DNA from: HKST-UBA178 sp965223815
Lineage (GTDB): Bacteria > Pseudomonadota > Gammaproteobacteria > Chromatiales > Chromatiaceae
Direction: 5' to 3'
Assembly (NCBI GenBank): GCA_965223815.1
Contig: OZ245019.1
Coordinates: 868,001 to 932,000, forward strand
DNA length: 64,000 nt
Shown in pieces: positions 43,854 through 52,982 of the stretch. The notes under the pieces are model-generated. The model made no database searches, was not told the DNA's origin, and saw only the letters and a list, made by a program, of their open reading frames with translations. Every line of letters starts with the position of its first letter. Positions within the stretch are counted from its first letter, which is position 1. Position numbers and translations under genes: made by a program.

Positions 43854-44077
43854 AACCTCGGGTTTGCGGTTCCCCCAAAACCGCACGCCGCCAGAATCCA
43901 CCTAGAATTCCCCTATACCCGCGCCCCGGGTGTTCTATTGATCACAATCAGCGCCATCGGCCACGCGCGTATTCGCGGTAGCGGGCGTGCAGACCGCCTA
44001 AATCGATTCTTTGCACAGCCCGAAACAGCAACCGGAGGGTTTGCTTTGACGGCAACCCGAAGCGTCTCAAAATCTAT

Positions 44078-44896
44078 CTAGGGGGCATCGTCGCTGAGGA
44101 TGCCGTAATGATACGCACCCTCGATCACTCCGCTTGTGTAGTAACCGTTTAACCCCTTGAACCCACCTTTGGCGAAATAGACCTTGAGATTTGAATTTTC
44201 CTGCAATGCCTTGTTTACATTCGCCACCAGCTGATCGTCGGCATTCCTGACAAGCACACCCCGGAAACCCGCGGTCAGGGGGAATATGTCATTCCCGCTA
44301 TCGCCGCAGAAGACGACATCTTCTTTGGCCGTTTCGAACTCTTGCGCAACGTACTCCAGAGCGGTTTGTTTGGTCGCGCTTGCGGGTAGAAAATCGAGCA
44401 AACCCTTACCGTCCTGAGAGTCAAAACTGTAGACGATGACTTCGTCGAATTTCCCCTTTATCCGCTCATCGACTTTTTCGAGAATCTCTTCGTTTCTGCT
44501 GTGGTCGACATAGTAGCTCTGCTTGAATTGGTTTAAGTGCTCACTCTCCTGTTCCCGCATTCCTTCGATATCGGCCACAGCGTCTCTTATGGCGGCGGCG
44601 TCCCATCTGGGGCTGGCGCGCTTGACGTGCTCCACCCAGCCGTCATCGAATTTCCATGCGCCGTTTTCGTATTTTCTTATCGAGGTTCCTACGTCTCCGC
44701 AGAGTACATCGGGTAGTCTTACGCCAAATTCTTTGATGGCATTCTCGGTCAAGCTGAGATTGCGTCCGGTTACATAGACAACGAGGACATTTTGCTCCGC
44801 CGTCAGTCTATTGAAGAGTTCTATGGCTTGGCTGTCGCCTTCCCATTGACCGTTGGGAAGCAGTGTTCTATCCAGATCGGTTGCCAGAATTTTCAA
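44078..44896 (-). CDS. HAD-IIB sugar-phosphate phosphatase, sucrose-phosphatase-like
   Basis: This 272-residue phosphatase belongs to the sucrose-6-phosphate phosphatase (SPP) group of HAD-IIB proteins. HAD motif I is ATDLDRTLLP, motif II is VVYVTGRNLS, motif III is the Lys in SATKQTALEY, and motif IV is FCGDSGNDIF. The start is TTG 44896 with GGAG seven bases before. It lies 120 bases downstream of a GH13_18 phosphorylase gene on the same strand, which suggests a shared pathway: it may dephosphorylate sucrose phosphate or a glucosylglycerol-type phosphate. The specific substrate cannot be told. Confidence 0.85.
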   Translation of the reverse strand: MKILATDLDRTLLPNGQWEGDSQAIELFNRLTAEQNVLVVYVTGRNLSLTENAIKEFGVRLPDVLCGDVGTSIRKYENGAWKFDDGWVEHVKRASPRWDAAAIRDAVADIEGMREQESEHLNQFKQSYYVDHSRNEEILEKVDERIKGKFDEVIVYSFDSQDGKGLLDFLPASATKQTALEYVAQEFETAKEDVVFCGDSGNDIFPLTAGFRGVLVRNADDQLVANVNKALQENSNLKVYFAKGGFKGLNGYYTSGVIEGAYHYGILSDDAP

Positions 44897-45016
44897 TTGT
44901 TATCTCCATAAAATGAGATCGAAGGGTAGTGCCAGCCAACACCGCGCCGATCAAGCATACCGTCGCGACGGGTCCGGCTGGAGTAGGTGGATTGCTATAC
45001 ATCTCTATTGCAAGTC

Positions 45017-46765
45017 TTATTCGAAAGACAACCGGGCGGATTCATCGCCGACTCGGGATTCTATCGTGAATTTCAATTCCTTCAGATCTGCGAATAGTGT
45101 CGCTTCGGCTTTATCGCTCTTCCATTGCAAGTGCAGTTGGTGCGGTTGAGCCTCCAGAATTTCCAGCTCTCCCCCAAATGCGGGTGAAGTATTGCGCAGA
45201 CGCATTAACTGAATTTGTTCCTTGACGATCGGGCGTTTCAGACCCTGCTCAATATCTTCATTAGTCAGTGTCGTTCTGTTGATCTCCTTATGCCCCGCGG
45301 TACCGGCATTATCCGCTGCTTCATAGTCATTTTTTCCGGCGAACAGATCAAGGTACCAGACTTGCGGAATACCCGGCATAAACATCTGGATCGCTCTCGC
45401 AAGGCGTAATTTTTTCTCGCTTTCACCCAAGGCGCTGAAGAATGTTGCGTTGACTTGATAGTAGGAAATCTTTTTGCCGTCCGGGCCATACAAATTCTTA
45501 ACTCGGCCTCCGTGGCTGAGTATGTTCTCGACTACCCGGTCTATCTCTTCGTCTGACAGCAGTCCGGCCTTGGAGATTCCCTGCACCTCCTTGCCTTTCA
45601 GGTCCAGGACAGGTATGCCGTCATGGCAACCCAACATATTAATGGTTTTGATCTCTTTTTCCTGGAGTTCCCTGATCCATCGCAACAGGGCAGCGGATAA
45701 ACCGCGATCGAGGGCATCGATCAGCAGTCCGGGCAGAAAGAAATCGTAGATTGGAAACCCTTTGTTCGCCACCTCTTCATGCAGTCCATAACCATATTCA
45801 GAATGAATCTCCGGCAAGAGAATCAGTTGGTATTTCTCCGCAATCGATTTCAGTCGCTCCAAAAAATCCCAGGTGCCGGGTTTGTTGAAGAAGTTGGTCA
45901 TGCCTGGTTGCTTGTGTAAATAGGCAAAGGCATCCAGCCTGACGAGTTTTGCACCATAATCGTGAAGCTTTTTCAAGGTTTCGTCATAAAAGTCCCAAAC
46001 ACCCTCCGAGCGCGCATTGAGATCCATCTGGCCGAGGTAGTTTCGTTTTCCCTCGATAATGGCTTGGATCTCTTCCTTGAATGCGGAAAAGGGGCCTAAA
46101 TCAATCTGCTTGATATCTTGTTTCGCCCTTATCGCATCATTGACGATTTCCAGGACCGAGCGCTCCTGGTCGTCGGAGAGGCCCTTGATGGGGGACAAGT
46201 CATCGGCAGTCAGCTCTTTGTAAACCACTTCCTGGTAAAAAGTGTTCCAATAAGGTCTGTCTGTTCCGTCGGGAAAACGGACTTTGAGAATGGGTAGACC
46301 GGGTTTACGCATGAATAGCTGCTGCAGATATTCGTTCTTCGGTATCACATAGCCGTCGTCACCCATCTCTCCATGAGGCCCCCAGAATTCGTTCCAGTTG
46401 ACGAAGAAATCCTTGTAGGGGGAGTCGTCCCCATTAATCAGCATATCCTGAAATTGTGGTGAGCCTACCGAGAGATGATTCAATACCAAGTCGAACTTCA
46501 ACATGATATTCAGGGCATCCAAACTAGCGAGATCCTGCTCCGACACCAGTTCCTGATTAATGTTGTAGTCGATTATTGAAAAGCCGCGATCCAGGTCGCT
46601 GTTGAAGAAAGTGGGGAGTATGTAGAAAAGGGAGAAGGCCCCTTCCAATTCTGGCCGCTGCAGCATTTTGATGGTGTCAGCCATCACTTTTCCAATGCTG
46701 TCTGGGTAGGCGTTTAGCATTACCCCGGTCGGTAGTTTGTTCACCGCTTTAGCTTCCGTAGTCAT
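45017..46765 (-). CDS. GH13_18-type glycoside phosphorylase (sucrose-phosphorylase-like)
   Basis: This 582-residue protein is in the sucrose-phosphorylase group of family GH13, with Asp278 in VRLDAFAYLHK as likely nucleophile, Glu319 in LLPEIHSEYG as acid/base and GCHDGIPVLD near 370. The group includes enzymes for sucrose, sucrose 6'-phosphate, glucosylglycerol and glucosylglycerate. An inserted segment of about 70 residues (about 180-250) separates the substrate loop from the nucleophile strand and makes the protein longer than the usual 480-500. Its ATG has AAGGGG upstream. The HAD phosphatase follows in what is probably an operon. The substrate is open. Confidence 0.85.
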   Translation of the reverse strand: MTTEAKAVNKLPTGVMLNAYPDSIGKVMADTIKMLQRPELEGAFSLFYILPTFFNSDLDRGFSIIDYNINQELVSEQDLASLDALNIMLKFDLVLNHLSVGSPQFQDMLINGDDSPYKDFFVNWNEFWGPHGEMGDDGYVIPKNEYLQQLFMRKPGLPILKVRFPDGTDRPYWNTFYQEVVYKELTADDLSPIKGLSDDQERSVLEIVNDAIRAKQDIKQIDLGPFSAFKEEIQAIIEGKRNYLGQMDLNARSEGVWDFYDETLKKLHDYGAKLVRLDAFAYLHKQPGMTNFFNKPGTWDFLERLKSIAEKYQLILLPEIHSEYGYGLHEEVANKGFPIYDFFLPGLLIDALDRGLSAALLRWIRELQEKEIKTINMLGCHDGIPVLDLKGKEVQGISKAGLLSDEEIDRVVENILSHGGRVKNLYGPDGKKISYYQVNATFFSALGESEKKLRLARAIQMFMPGIPQVWYLDLFAGKNDYEAADNAGTAGHKEINRTTLTNEDIEQGLKRPIVKEQIQLMRLRNTSPAFGGELEILEAQPHQLHLQWKSDKAEATLFADLKELKFTIESRVGDESARLSFE

Positions 46766-47414
46766 AGCAACCCCTTGATATTATTGATTTTCTGATTCCG
46801 CTTAAAATACCTGAACAAGTCTTCGGTACCACCCATCGGGTTGGGGGGGCTATTCCGATTCTCAGGATTAATGGGGGATAAGAGATAATTCGCCCTGATC
46901 CCTTACTGCGTCAACTGTCCATGTTGGCCTATTCTCACTTGCCGTCTGAGCGATTTACTGCTGAATCTTTTGTCGTCTGGTGCGTAAATGCCACAAACAG
47001 AGCCCCAGGGAGAAGTTGCACCCACAAATTCCGTCTGGGGTTGTAAAACTTGGCCTAATTGCCTGACCTTGAGTATTGTCTGGAGCAATGCCGTTTATCG
47101 GCCTATAATATACGTTACTGTATCGGAGGCAAGATGTTGATCCAGCGAGTTTCCACCAAATGGTTGCGGAGTCGGGCCGAGTACACATCTCCACACCGAT
47201 ACATGGCAGCGAGGGCATGAGTCGCCCGGGTCTTAAACTGCTAATTAATCAAGCGGTTGTCTTGGGCGGAACTAATTGAGCGCATACTATGCAGCTCCAA
47301 TCAATTGACGAATGTCGTTCCCTTTTGCGGTTGGCGCGCGGGCTGGCAGTGGTGTGATGCTGGATTGCCGCGTCGGTACATTTGTCGATTACAAAGCATG
47401 CGGAGGCTGTAGTA
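46766..47414. other. Intergenic region with a possible 28-codon small ORF
   Basis: About 650 bases between the leftward phosphorylase and the rightward DUF2934 gene. A good -10-like TATAAT (47104-47109) is followed by GGAGG and ATG at 47134, opening a 28-codon frame (MLIQRVSTKWLRSRAE...) that ends at 47220. Its translation is basic and resembles nothing I know, so it may be chance. Short minus-strand frames here overlap it and are not supported. Confidence 0.35.
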
Positions 47415-48032
47415 ATGAATAGAAGTGAGGAGCAGTATGTTGAGAGGAGGGCAGTGCAAGAGGCGCCCCCTTTAGTCCGTGAACCCAAAGTGAAGATTAC
47501 GCCGGGAGAACGTTGGTTTCTGATAAGTGAAAGGGCTTATTCCCGCGCTCAAAGACGGGGATTTGTCGGTGGGGATCCGTTCAAAGATTGGGCGGCAGCT
47601 GAACGCGAGGTTGATTCTCAGTATCAGACGGAATCCTCAAGCGAATTTGGTAACCTTGATGTGGCGGAGTTAACGGAAACGGTCAGGCGGTTCTACGGTG
47701 GCTTTGGAATGGGTCATTTGAGTCTCGACACCATTCTGGAGAAATACCGCTTGGGTCTGGAGAGTATTGCAACACGCAATCGTGCGCTGATAGACAACAC
47801 GTCGAAATTGGCGAATGATCAAACGGAGCTGTTTCAGGACGCGGTAAATGATGCAATGGAGGCCCTCTACTCTTTTTCCCAAGGCAAGGTAGATATAAAC
47901 GGTGACCATTTGTCCCGGCAGGCTCAGCGTTCGACTCAGGCCATTGAGAACGTTTTGTCTTACCTCAAGTCAATGACCGATACGACTTTGGATAACGCGG
48001 GCTCCCAAAAAGGACGCAGCCAGGGCAGATAA
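47415..48032 (+). CDS. DUF2934 plus phasin-like protein
   Basis: This 205-residue protein has two parts. Residues about 30-75 match DUF2934 (GERWFLISERAYSRAQRRGF, DWAAAEREVD), a small helical domain of unknown function found at protein N-termini. Residues about 95-195 are alpha-helical and hydrophilic, with LELESIATRNRALIDN-like heptad character (LGLESIATRNRALIDNTSKL), resembling the phasin region that coats polyhydroxyalkanoate granules. GGAGG lies eight bases before the ATG at 47415. No PHA synthase or depolymerase is in the window. It converges with a ParA gene; ParA-like ATPases are sometimes linked to PHA-granule segregation, but here this is inference. Confidence 0.6.
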   Translation: MNRSEEQYVERRAVQEAPPLVREPKVKITPGERWFLISERAYSRAQRRGFVGGDPFKDWAAAEREVDSQYQTESSSEFGNLDVAELTETVRRFYGGFGMGHLSLDTILEKYRLGLESIATRNRALIDNTSKLANDQTELFQDAVNDAMEALYSFSQGKVDINGDHLSRQAQRSTQAIENVLSYLKSMTDTTLDNAGSQKGRSQGR

Positions 48033-48209
48033 CCGGGCCCAAGGAAGCGAACCGGGCTCCCGACTCTGGGTCGTTGGGTAACGCCGTGCTGGCCCAGTCA
48101 CTCCTACTGTCTCTGATTCCGAGGCAAGGGGCCGGTGGCGCTTATACAAACGGTAATGGCATTCCGCCGGCCGAAACTCCCCGCTCTAATCTGGCCACCT
48201 GTTGATCCG

Positions 48210-48980
48210 TTAACTACTACCGGATATCGCTTGGTGGAGCGCCTGGTATTCCGTGGAGAGTTTGTGTCGCGGGTCGAAGTGAATCATGGGTTTAGCGTTC
48301 TGGTGTGATTCCCGGATTCGAATCGACGGTGAGAGAAAGGTATCGAGGATCGGCAATCCCTCTTGTTTCAATTCATCGACCAGCTTCCGAGGCAGTCTTG
48401 CCCGGGATTGGAATTGATTGACGATTATGCCTTCGATTCGAAGATCGTTATTGTGGTCCTGTTGAATTTCCTTGACGCTCTCCATCAATGCGTAGAGTGC
48501 TTGTCGTGAGAAGTCATCGCAGTCAAAGGGTATGAGGCAGCTGTCTGCGGCGATAAGGGCCGATCGGGTGAAAAAATTCAACGCGGGTGGGGTATCGATA
48601 TAGATCTCGTCGTAACCTTCGAGAGACAACAGGGATTCTTTCAACTTGAACATCTTATAGCGGGACTCGAGCTTGCTCTGTTGCTCTGCGATCTCCGGAT
48701 GTGCGGGCATCAGGTCCAGTCCCTGAAAAGGGGTTTGGTGTATATATCCTGGTGCCCCTTTGTTGTTGAAGCTGAAAGTCAGTATCTCCTTGAAGAAGCC
48801 AGCAAGTGTGTTTTCCAGATCAACAGGATTGCCGCCCATGAGGTATCTGGTCGAATTACCCTGTGGGTCCAGATCGATGACGAGCGTTTTAATGCCTTGG
48901 GCAGCGCTGATTGCGGCGAGATTGCAGGTGATGGTGGATTTTCCCACGCCTCCTTTCTGATTGAATATCACACGCCGCAT
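48210..48980 (-). CDS. ParA/MinD-type ATPase
   Basis: This 256-residue P-loop ATPase has the deviant Walker A KGGVGKST (9-16), the A' motif LVIDLDPQGNST, the Walker B-type EIYIDTPPAL and a conserved C-terminal ParA region (IVNQFQSRARLPRKLVDELK). The start has GGGGAGGAG upstream. There is no parB next to it, and the chromosome-partition pair usually has one, so this is an orphan ParA that may position a cell structure. It converges with the DUF2934/phasin-like gene, leaving a 177-base gap. Confidence 0.9.
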   Translation of the reverse strand: MRRVIFNQKGGVGKSTITCNLAAISAAQGIKTLVIDLDPQGNSTRYLMGGNPVDLENTLAGFFKEILTFSFNNKGAPGYIHQTPFQGLDLMPAHPEIAEQQSKLESRYKMFKLKESLLSLEGYDEIYIDTPPALNFFTRSALIAADSCLIPFDCDDFSRQALYALMESVKEIQQDHNNDLRIEGIIVNQFQSRARLPRKLVDELKQEGLPILDTFLSPSIRIRESHQNAKPMIHFDPRHKLSTEYQALHQAISGSS

Positions 48981-49128
48981 GTCACTCCTCCCCGCCTTGG
49001 CGGATGGTCTTAGAAGAGGACAGTTTATCCAGCCTGTATGAGCGCCGCAATTTTATATGGGTAGGGATATTGTTCGTTTGGATCTGTGGGCTGTTTGCGG
49101 ACAAAAATCATGGAAGTTCCATCGTTTC

Positions 49129-49183
49129 GCCTTGCAGAGGTAGCGTTGCTGGCTTTCTGATTAGCGCTTTGTCTCTGCAAGGC
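49129..49183. repeat. 11-bp perfect inverted repeat between parA-like and miaB genes
   Basis: GCCTTGCAGAG (49129-49139) and CTCTGCAAGGC (49173-49183) are perfect complements separated by 33 bases. It lies between the divergent ParA and miaB starts, in a 333-base region. A stem-loop of this size could act as an mRNA leader structure for miaB or as a DNA element. No T-tract follows on either strand, and it does not resemble a parS site. Confidence 0.5.
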
Positions 49184-49313
49184 CAGCCTTGGAAAACTAG
49201 ATATTATTTAATAAAACCAATAGATTAACGCAGTGATTATATTTGCTTGGCTGGAAAAAAGAGTGGCTTGGGAGTAATCTACCTCGCCCCGTGGTAACTT
49301 TATTAACCTACCC

Positions 49314-50672
49314 ATGTCCGGAAAACTGTATATAAAAACCTTTGGATGCCAGATGAACGAGTACGATACCGCCAAAATGGCGGATCTGCTCAGGGAGAGT
49401 CATGGACTGGAGCTGGCGGATTCCGCCGATCAGGCGGACGTACTCCTGCTCAACACCTGCTCGATCAGGGAGAAGGCTCAAGAGAAGGTCTTCTCTCAAC
49501 TGGGACGTTGGCGGCCCTGGAAACAGCGGCGCCCCGAGCTGGTAATCGGTGTTGGTGGGTGTGTTGCCAGTCAGGAGGGTGAGGCCATCCGCCAGCGTGC
49601 CCCCTATGTGGATCTGGTCTTCGGTCCCCAAACCCTTCATAGACTGCCCTCAATGTTGGATCAAAGCCTTGTTGAGCGGGTGCCGGTAGTGGATGTGTCG
49701 TTTCCGGAAATCGAGAAATTCGACCGGCTGCCCGAGCCCCGGGCCGAAGGTCCGACAGCATATGTCTCCATCATGGAGGGCTGCTCTAAATACTGTACCT
49801 ATTGTGTGGTGCCCTTCACCCGGGGTGAGGAGATAAGCCGGCCCTTTGACGATGTGATCGCCGAGGTTGCTGCTTTGGCGGCCCAGGGTGTGCGAGAGGT
49901 CAATCTTCTGGGGCAGAACGTTAACGCCTATCGGGGGCTGTTGGACGATGGCGGCAGTGCCGATCTTGCTTTGTTGATCGAATATGTCGCTGCAGTCGAG
50001 GGTATCGACCGAATTCGCTACACCACTTCGCACCCTGTGGAGTTTAGCGACAGATTGATTCAAGCTTACGCCGAGGTGCCGGAGCTGGTTAGCCATCTGC
50101 ATCTGCCGGTTCAGAGTGGCTCCGACCGAATTCTCAATTTGATGAAACGGGGACACACTGCTTTTGAATACAAGGCGAAGATTCGTCGTCTACGACAGGC
50201 TCGCCCTGAAATCAGCATCTCATCAGACTTTATAGTCGGATTTCCCGGTGAGACCGACGAGGACTTTCAGCGCACCATGGATTTGATAGAGGAGGTCGGG
50301 TTCGATCAGTCGTTCAGCTTTGTATACAGTCCTCGCCCTGGAACCCCGGCGGTGGATATGGCGGACGACCTTGATCCGGCAATCAAGCAAGCCCGCTTGG
50401 AACGGTTGCAGCAGAGAATTACCGAGATGGCCGCGGAAATCAGCGCTACTATGGTAGGGACCCGGCAGCGAGTGCTGGTAGAGCGAGCTGCCAGGAAAGG
50501 GGTAGGTCAGTTGGCGGGGCGAACGGAAAACAATAGGGTAGTGAATTTCGACTGCCCGGCGTCGCTTGTCGGACAATTCGTGGATCTCGAGATAACCGAG
50601 GCGCTTCCAAATTCTCTGAGAGGACGGCTGGTTGCAGAGGTTGAGGATGATGCGGTGGGCTACCGTGCCTAG
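49314..50672 (+). CDS. miaB: MiaB: tRNA N6-isopentenyladenosine(37)-C2 methylthiotransferase
   Basis: This 452-residue radical-SAM enzyme adds the methylthio group at position 37 of tRNAs. It has the N-terminal cluster cysteines Cys12, Cys49 and Cys83, the radical-SAM triad Cys157, Cys161 and Cys164 (GCSKYCTYCVVPF), identical in numbering to Escherichia coli MiaB, and a C-terminal TRAM domain (VLVERAARKGVGQLAGRTEN). It is the first gene of the conserved miaB-phoH-ybeY-corC-lnt run. Its 3' end overlaps the phoH start. Confidence 0.97.
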   Translation: MSGKLYIKTFGCQMNEYDTAKMADLLRESHGLELADSADQADVLLLNTCSIREKAQEKVFSQLGRWRPWKQRRPELVIGVGGCVASQEGEAIRQRAPYVDLVFGPQTLHRLPSMLDQSLVERVPVVDVSFPEIEKFDRLPEPRAEGPTAYVSIMEGCSKYCTYCVVPFTRGEEISRPFDDVIAEVAALAAQGVREVNLLGQNVNAYRGLLDDGGSADLALLIEYVAAVEGIDRIRYTTSHPVEFSDRLIQAYAEVPELVSHLHLPVQSGSDRILNLMKRGHTAFEYKAKIRRLRQARPEISISSDFIVGFPGETDEDFQRTMDLIEEVGFDQSFSFVYSPRPGTPAVDMADDLDPAIKQARLERLQQRITEMAAEISATMVGTRQRVLVERAARKGVGQLAGRTENNRVVNFDCPASLVGQFVDLEITEALPNSLRGRLVAEVEDDAVGYRA

Positions 50673-51648
50673 CAGACCCGCATCGCTCGAAGTCAGTCTT
50701 ACTCCCGACGACAATGCTCGTCTGGCGAATCTTTGCGGCCAACTGGACGGCCATCTTAGACAGATTGAACGTCGACTGGGGATAGAGATCAATAATCGCG
50801 GTAGTCACTTTCGTTTGATCGGCGAAAACGAGGCCATTCGGGCGGGCCAGGAGGTGCTGACAGGGTTGTACCAGGAGACGTCGAGTCAAGTTTTGACTCC
50901 GGCTCAGGTGCACCTATTTCTTCAAGAGTCAGGCATTGAGTCCATGCTTCGAGAGGAGGCGGGAGATGAGGTGCCAGAAGTCGTCATAAAGACCCGCCGC
51001 GGATTGGTGCGTCCCCGGGGAGGGAATCAGCGCGAATACCTGCACAAGATCACGACCCATGATATCAACTTCGGAATCGGCCCCGCAGGCACGGGCAAGA
51101 CCTATCTCGCTGTCGCCTGTGCGGTGGATGCCCTGGAGCGGGACGAGGTGAGGCGGATTTTACTGGTGCGCCCCGCCGTTGAAGCGGGAGAACGACTGGG
51201 CTTTCTTCCCGGCGATTTGGCGCAGAAAATAGATCCCTACCTGCGCCCTCTATACGATGCGCTATACGAAATGCTGGGATTCGAACGGGTTGCCAGGTTG
51301 ATCGAACGCAATGTGATCGAGGTAGCGCCCCTTGCTTATATGCGGGGGCGGACTCTCAACGAGTCGTTCATAATCCTCGACGAGGCGCAAAACACCACCC
51401 CTGAGCAGATGAAAATGTTTCTGACCCGAATCGGTTTTGGTTCGACCTCTGTGATCAATGGTGATGTAACCCAGGTTGACCTGCCCAAAGGTCAGAGTTC
51501 CGGTCTGCGGCAGGCAGCGGAGGTACTATCTAGCATCGATGGTATCAGTTTCACATTTTTCAATGCCAGGGACGTAGTGCGCCATCGTCTGGTGCAGAGA
51601 ATCGTCAGCGCGTACGACCGGTATTCTCTTAAACAGGAGTCTCGGTGA
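50647..51648 (+). CDS. ybeZ: PhoH-family P-loop ATPase (YbeZ)
   Basis: This protein of about 333 residues has the PhoH ATPase domain, with Walker A GPAGTGKTYLAVACAVDAL and Walker B FIILDEAQNTT, and a small N-terminal KH-like nucleic-acid-binding region. PhoH/YbeZ works with YbeY, whose gene follows, in rRNA and ribosome maturation. Two ATGs (50647, 50650) and a GTG at 50665 are possible starts, all inside the end of miaB; 50647 fits the GAGG site best. Its stop overlaps the ybeY GTG. Confidence 0.92.
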   Translation: MMRWATVPSRPASLEVSLTPDDNARLANLCGQLDGHLRQIERRLGIEINNRGSHFRLIGENEAIRAGQEVLTGLYQETSSQVLTPAQVHLFLQESGIESMLREEAGDEVPEVVIKTRRGLVRPRGGNQREYLHKITTHDINFGIGPAGTGKTYLAVACAVDALERDEVRRILLVRPAVEAGERLGFLPGDLAQKIDPYLRPLYDALYEMLGFERVARLIERNVIEVAPLAYMRGRTLNESFIILDEAQNTTPEQMKMFLTRIGFGSTSVINGDVTQVDLPKGQSSGLRQAAEVLSSIDGISFTFFNARDVVRHRLVQRIVSAYDRYSLKQESR

Positions 51649-52094
51649 ACCTGAGCCTTGCGGTGCAGGTTGCCTGTGAAGCGGAAAATTTGCCCAAGGA
51701 GCGCGATTTCAGGCGTTGGACTTTGGCTGCGCTGAGGGCATATAGAGAGCGGGTGGAGCTGACGATTCGAGTCGTAACGGAGGCAGAGAGTCAAAGATTG
51801 AATAGGGACTTTCGAGGGTATGACAGGCCCACGAACGTACTGTCGTTTCCTTCTGATCTTCCACGGGAGCTAGCGTTGCCCCTAATCGGCGATCTGGTTA
51901 TCTGTGCCCCAGTCGTGGAGCGGGAAGCCGCTGAGCAGAACAAGCAGCGGGATGCCCACTGGGCGCATATGGTCGTCCACGGTATTCTTCACCTGGTGGG
52001 CTTCGACCATGCAAGGGACGAGGATGCAAGGCGTATGGAGCAGGCTGAGGCCGCTATCCTCGGTGGTTTAGGATTTGCCGACCCCTACGTTTGA
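51645..52094 (+). CDS. ybeY: YbeY: endoribonuclease for 16S rRNA 3'-end maturation
   Basis: This 149-residue metal-dependent RNase has the zinc motif HMVVHGILHLVGFDH with His112, His116 and His122, and the N-terminal core NVLSFPSDLPRE. Translation begins at GTG 51645, whose bases overlap the phoH stop (GTGA), so it is translationally coupled. YbeY matures 16S rRNA and helps remove defective ribosomes, together with PhoH upstream. Confidence 0.95.
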   Translation: MNLSLAVQVACEAENLPKERDFRRWTLAALRAYRERVELTIRVVTEAESQRLNRDFRGYDRPTNVLSFPSDLPRELALPLIGDLVICAPVVEREAAEQNKQRDAHWAHMVVHGILHLVGFDHARDEDARRMEQAEAAILGGLGFADPYV

Positions 52095-52106
52095 GCCAGA
52101 GATCGA

Positions 52107-52982
52107 ATGAGTAAAAGTAAGAGCAAGAGTAAGAGGAGCCCGGGTGCTGTCCTGAGGCTCGGGATCGAAAAGGCGCTCTCCAGACTCTATAAGTTGCCGG
52201 AGAACAAGGACAAGCTGATTCAGTTGTTGCGGGAATGCAGGACGCGGGCACTGATGGACAGTGACGCGCTTTCCATGATTGAAGGGGTTCTGCAGGTTTC
52301 CGAACTCCAGGTCAGGGACATCATGATCCCCCGGCCGCATATGGTCGTTATTAACCGCGACGATCCAATTAACGTCTTTCTTCCCGAGGTGATCGAATCG
52401 GCGCACTCCAGATTCCCGGTGATTGGCGAAGATCGGGGGGAGGTCGTCGGGCTAATTCTGGCAAAAGACCTGCTGGCCTACGCCAACAAGGCGGGGCGTA
52501 AGCGGTTCAGTATGGGGGATGTGCTGCGTCCGGCGGTTTTCGTACCGGAGAGTAAGCGTCTCAATGTATTACTCAAGGATTTCCGGACCAGCCGCAATCA
52601 CATGGCGATTGTAGTCGATGAGTATGGTGCCGCCGCGGGTTTGGTTACGATCGAGGACGTGCTTGAGCAAATCGTGGGGGAAATCGAGGATGAGTACGAC
52701 TTTGATGAAGATGCCCCCATTCTGAAACTGGATGAAGGCGACTTTACTGCCAAGGCACACACAACTATAGAGGAGTTCAACGAGTTTTTTGATACGGATT
52801 TCTCGGACGCGGAGTACGATACCCTCTCTGGGCTGGTGACTCACGCCATCGGCCACCTCCCCAAGCGCGGCGAGAGCGCTGATATTCGCCAATTCAGGTT
52901 TACGGTGCAGCGCGCCGACAGCCGCCGCATTCACCTGTTGAACATCAAACTTTTGCCGGAGAAGCCGGATGGAGAGGGCTGA
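52107..52982 (+). CDS. corC: CorC/HlyC-family protein with CBS domains (YbeX)
   Basis: This 291-residue cytoplasmic protein has two CBS domains (VRDIMIPRPHMVVINRDDPI; DVLRPAVFVPESKRLNVLLK) and a C-terminal CorC/HlyC ligand domain. Unlike the integral-membrane TlyC/CorB relatives it lacks a DUF21 membrane domain, as in Escherichia coli YbeX. YbeX has been linked to magnesium/cobalt efflux and to ribosome homeostasis. A very serine/lysine-rich stretch (SKSKSKSKRS) opens the protein. It overlaps the following lnt gene by 14 bases. Confidence 0.94.
   Translation: MSKSKSKSKRSPGAVLRLGIEKALSRLYKLPENKDKLIQLLRECRTRALMDSDALSMIEGVLQVSELQVRDIMIPRPHMVVINRDDPINVFLPEVIESAHSRFPVIGEDRGEVVGLILAKDLLAYANKAGRKRFSMGDVLRPAVFVPESKRLNVLLKDFRTSRNHMAIVVDEYGAAAGLVTIEDVLEQIVGEIEDEYDFDEDAPILKLDEGDFTAKAHTTIEEFNEFFDTDFSDAEYDTLSGLVTHAIGHLPKRGESADIRQFRFTVQRADSRRIHLLNIKLLPEKPDGEG

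Noticed and set aside
46903..47488. Several minus-strand frames between the phosphorylase and DUF2934 genes
   Set aside because: They overlap each other and the start of the DUF2934 gene, with no supporting start signal.
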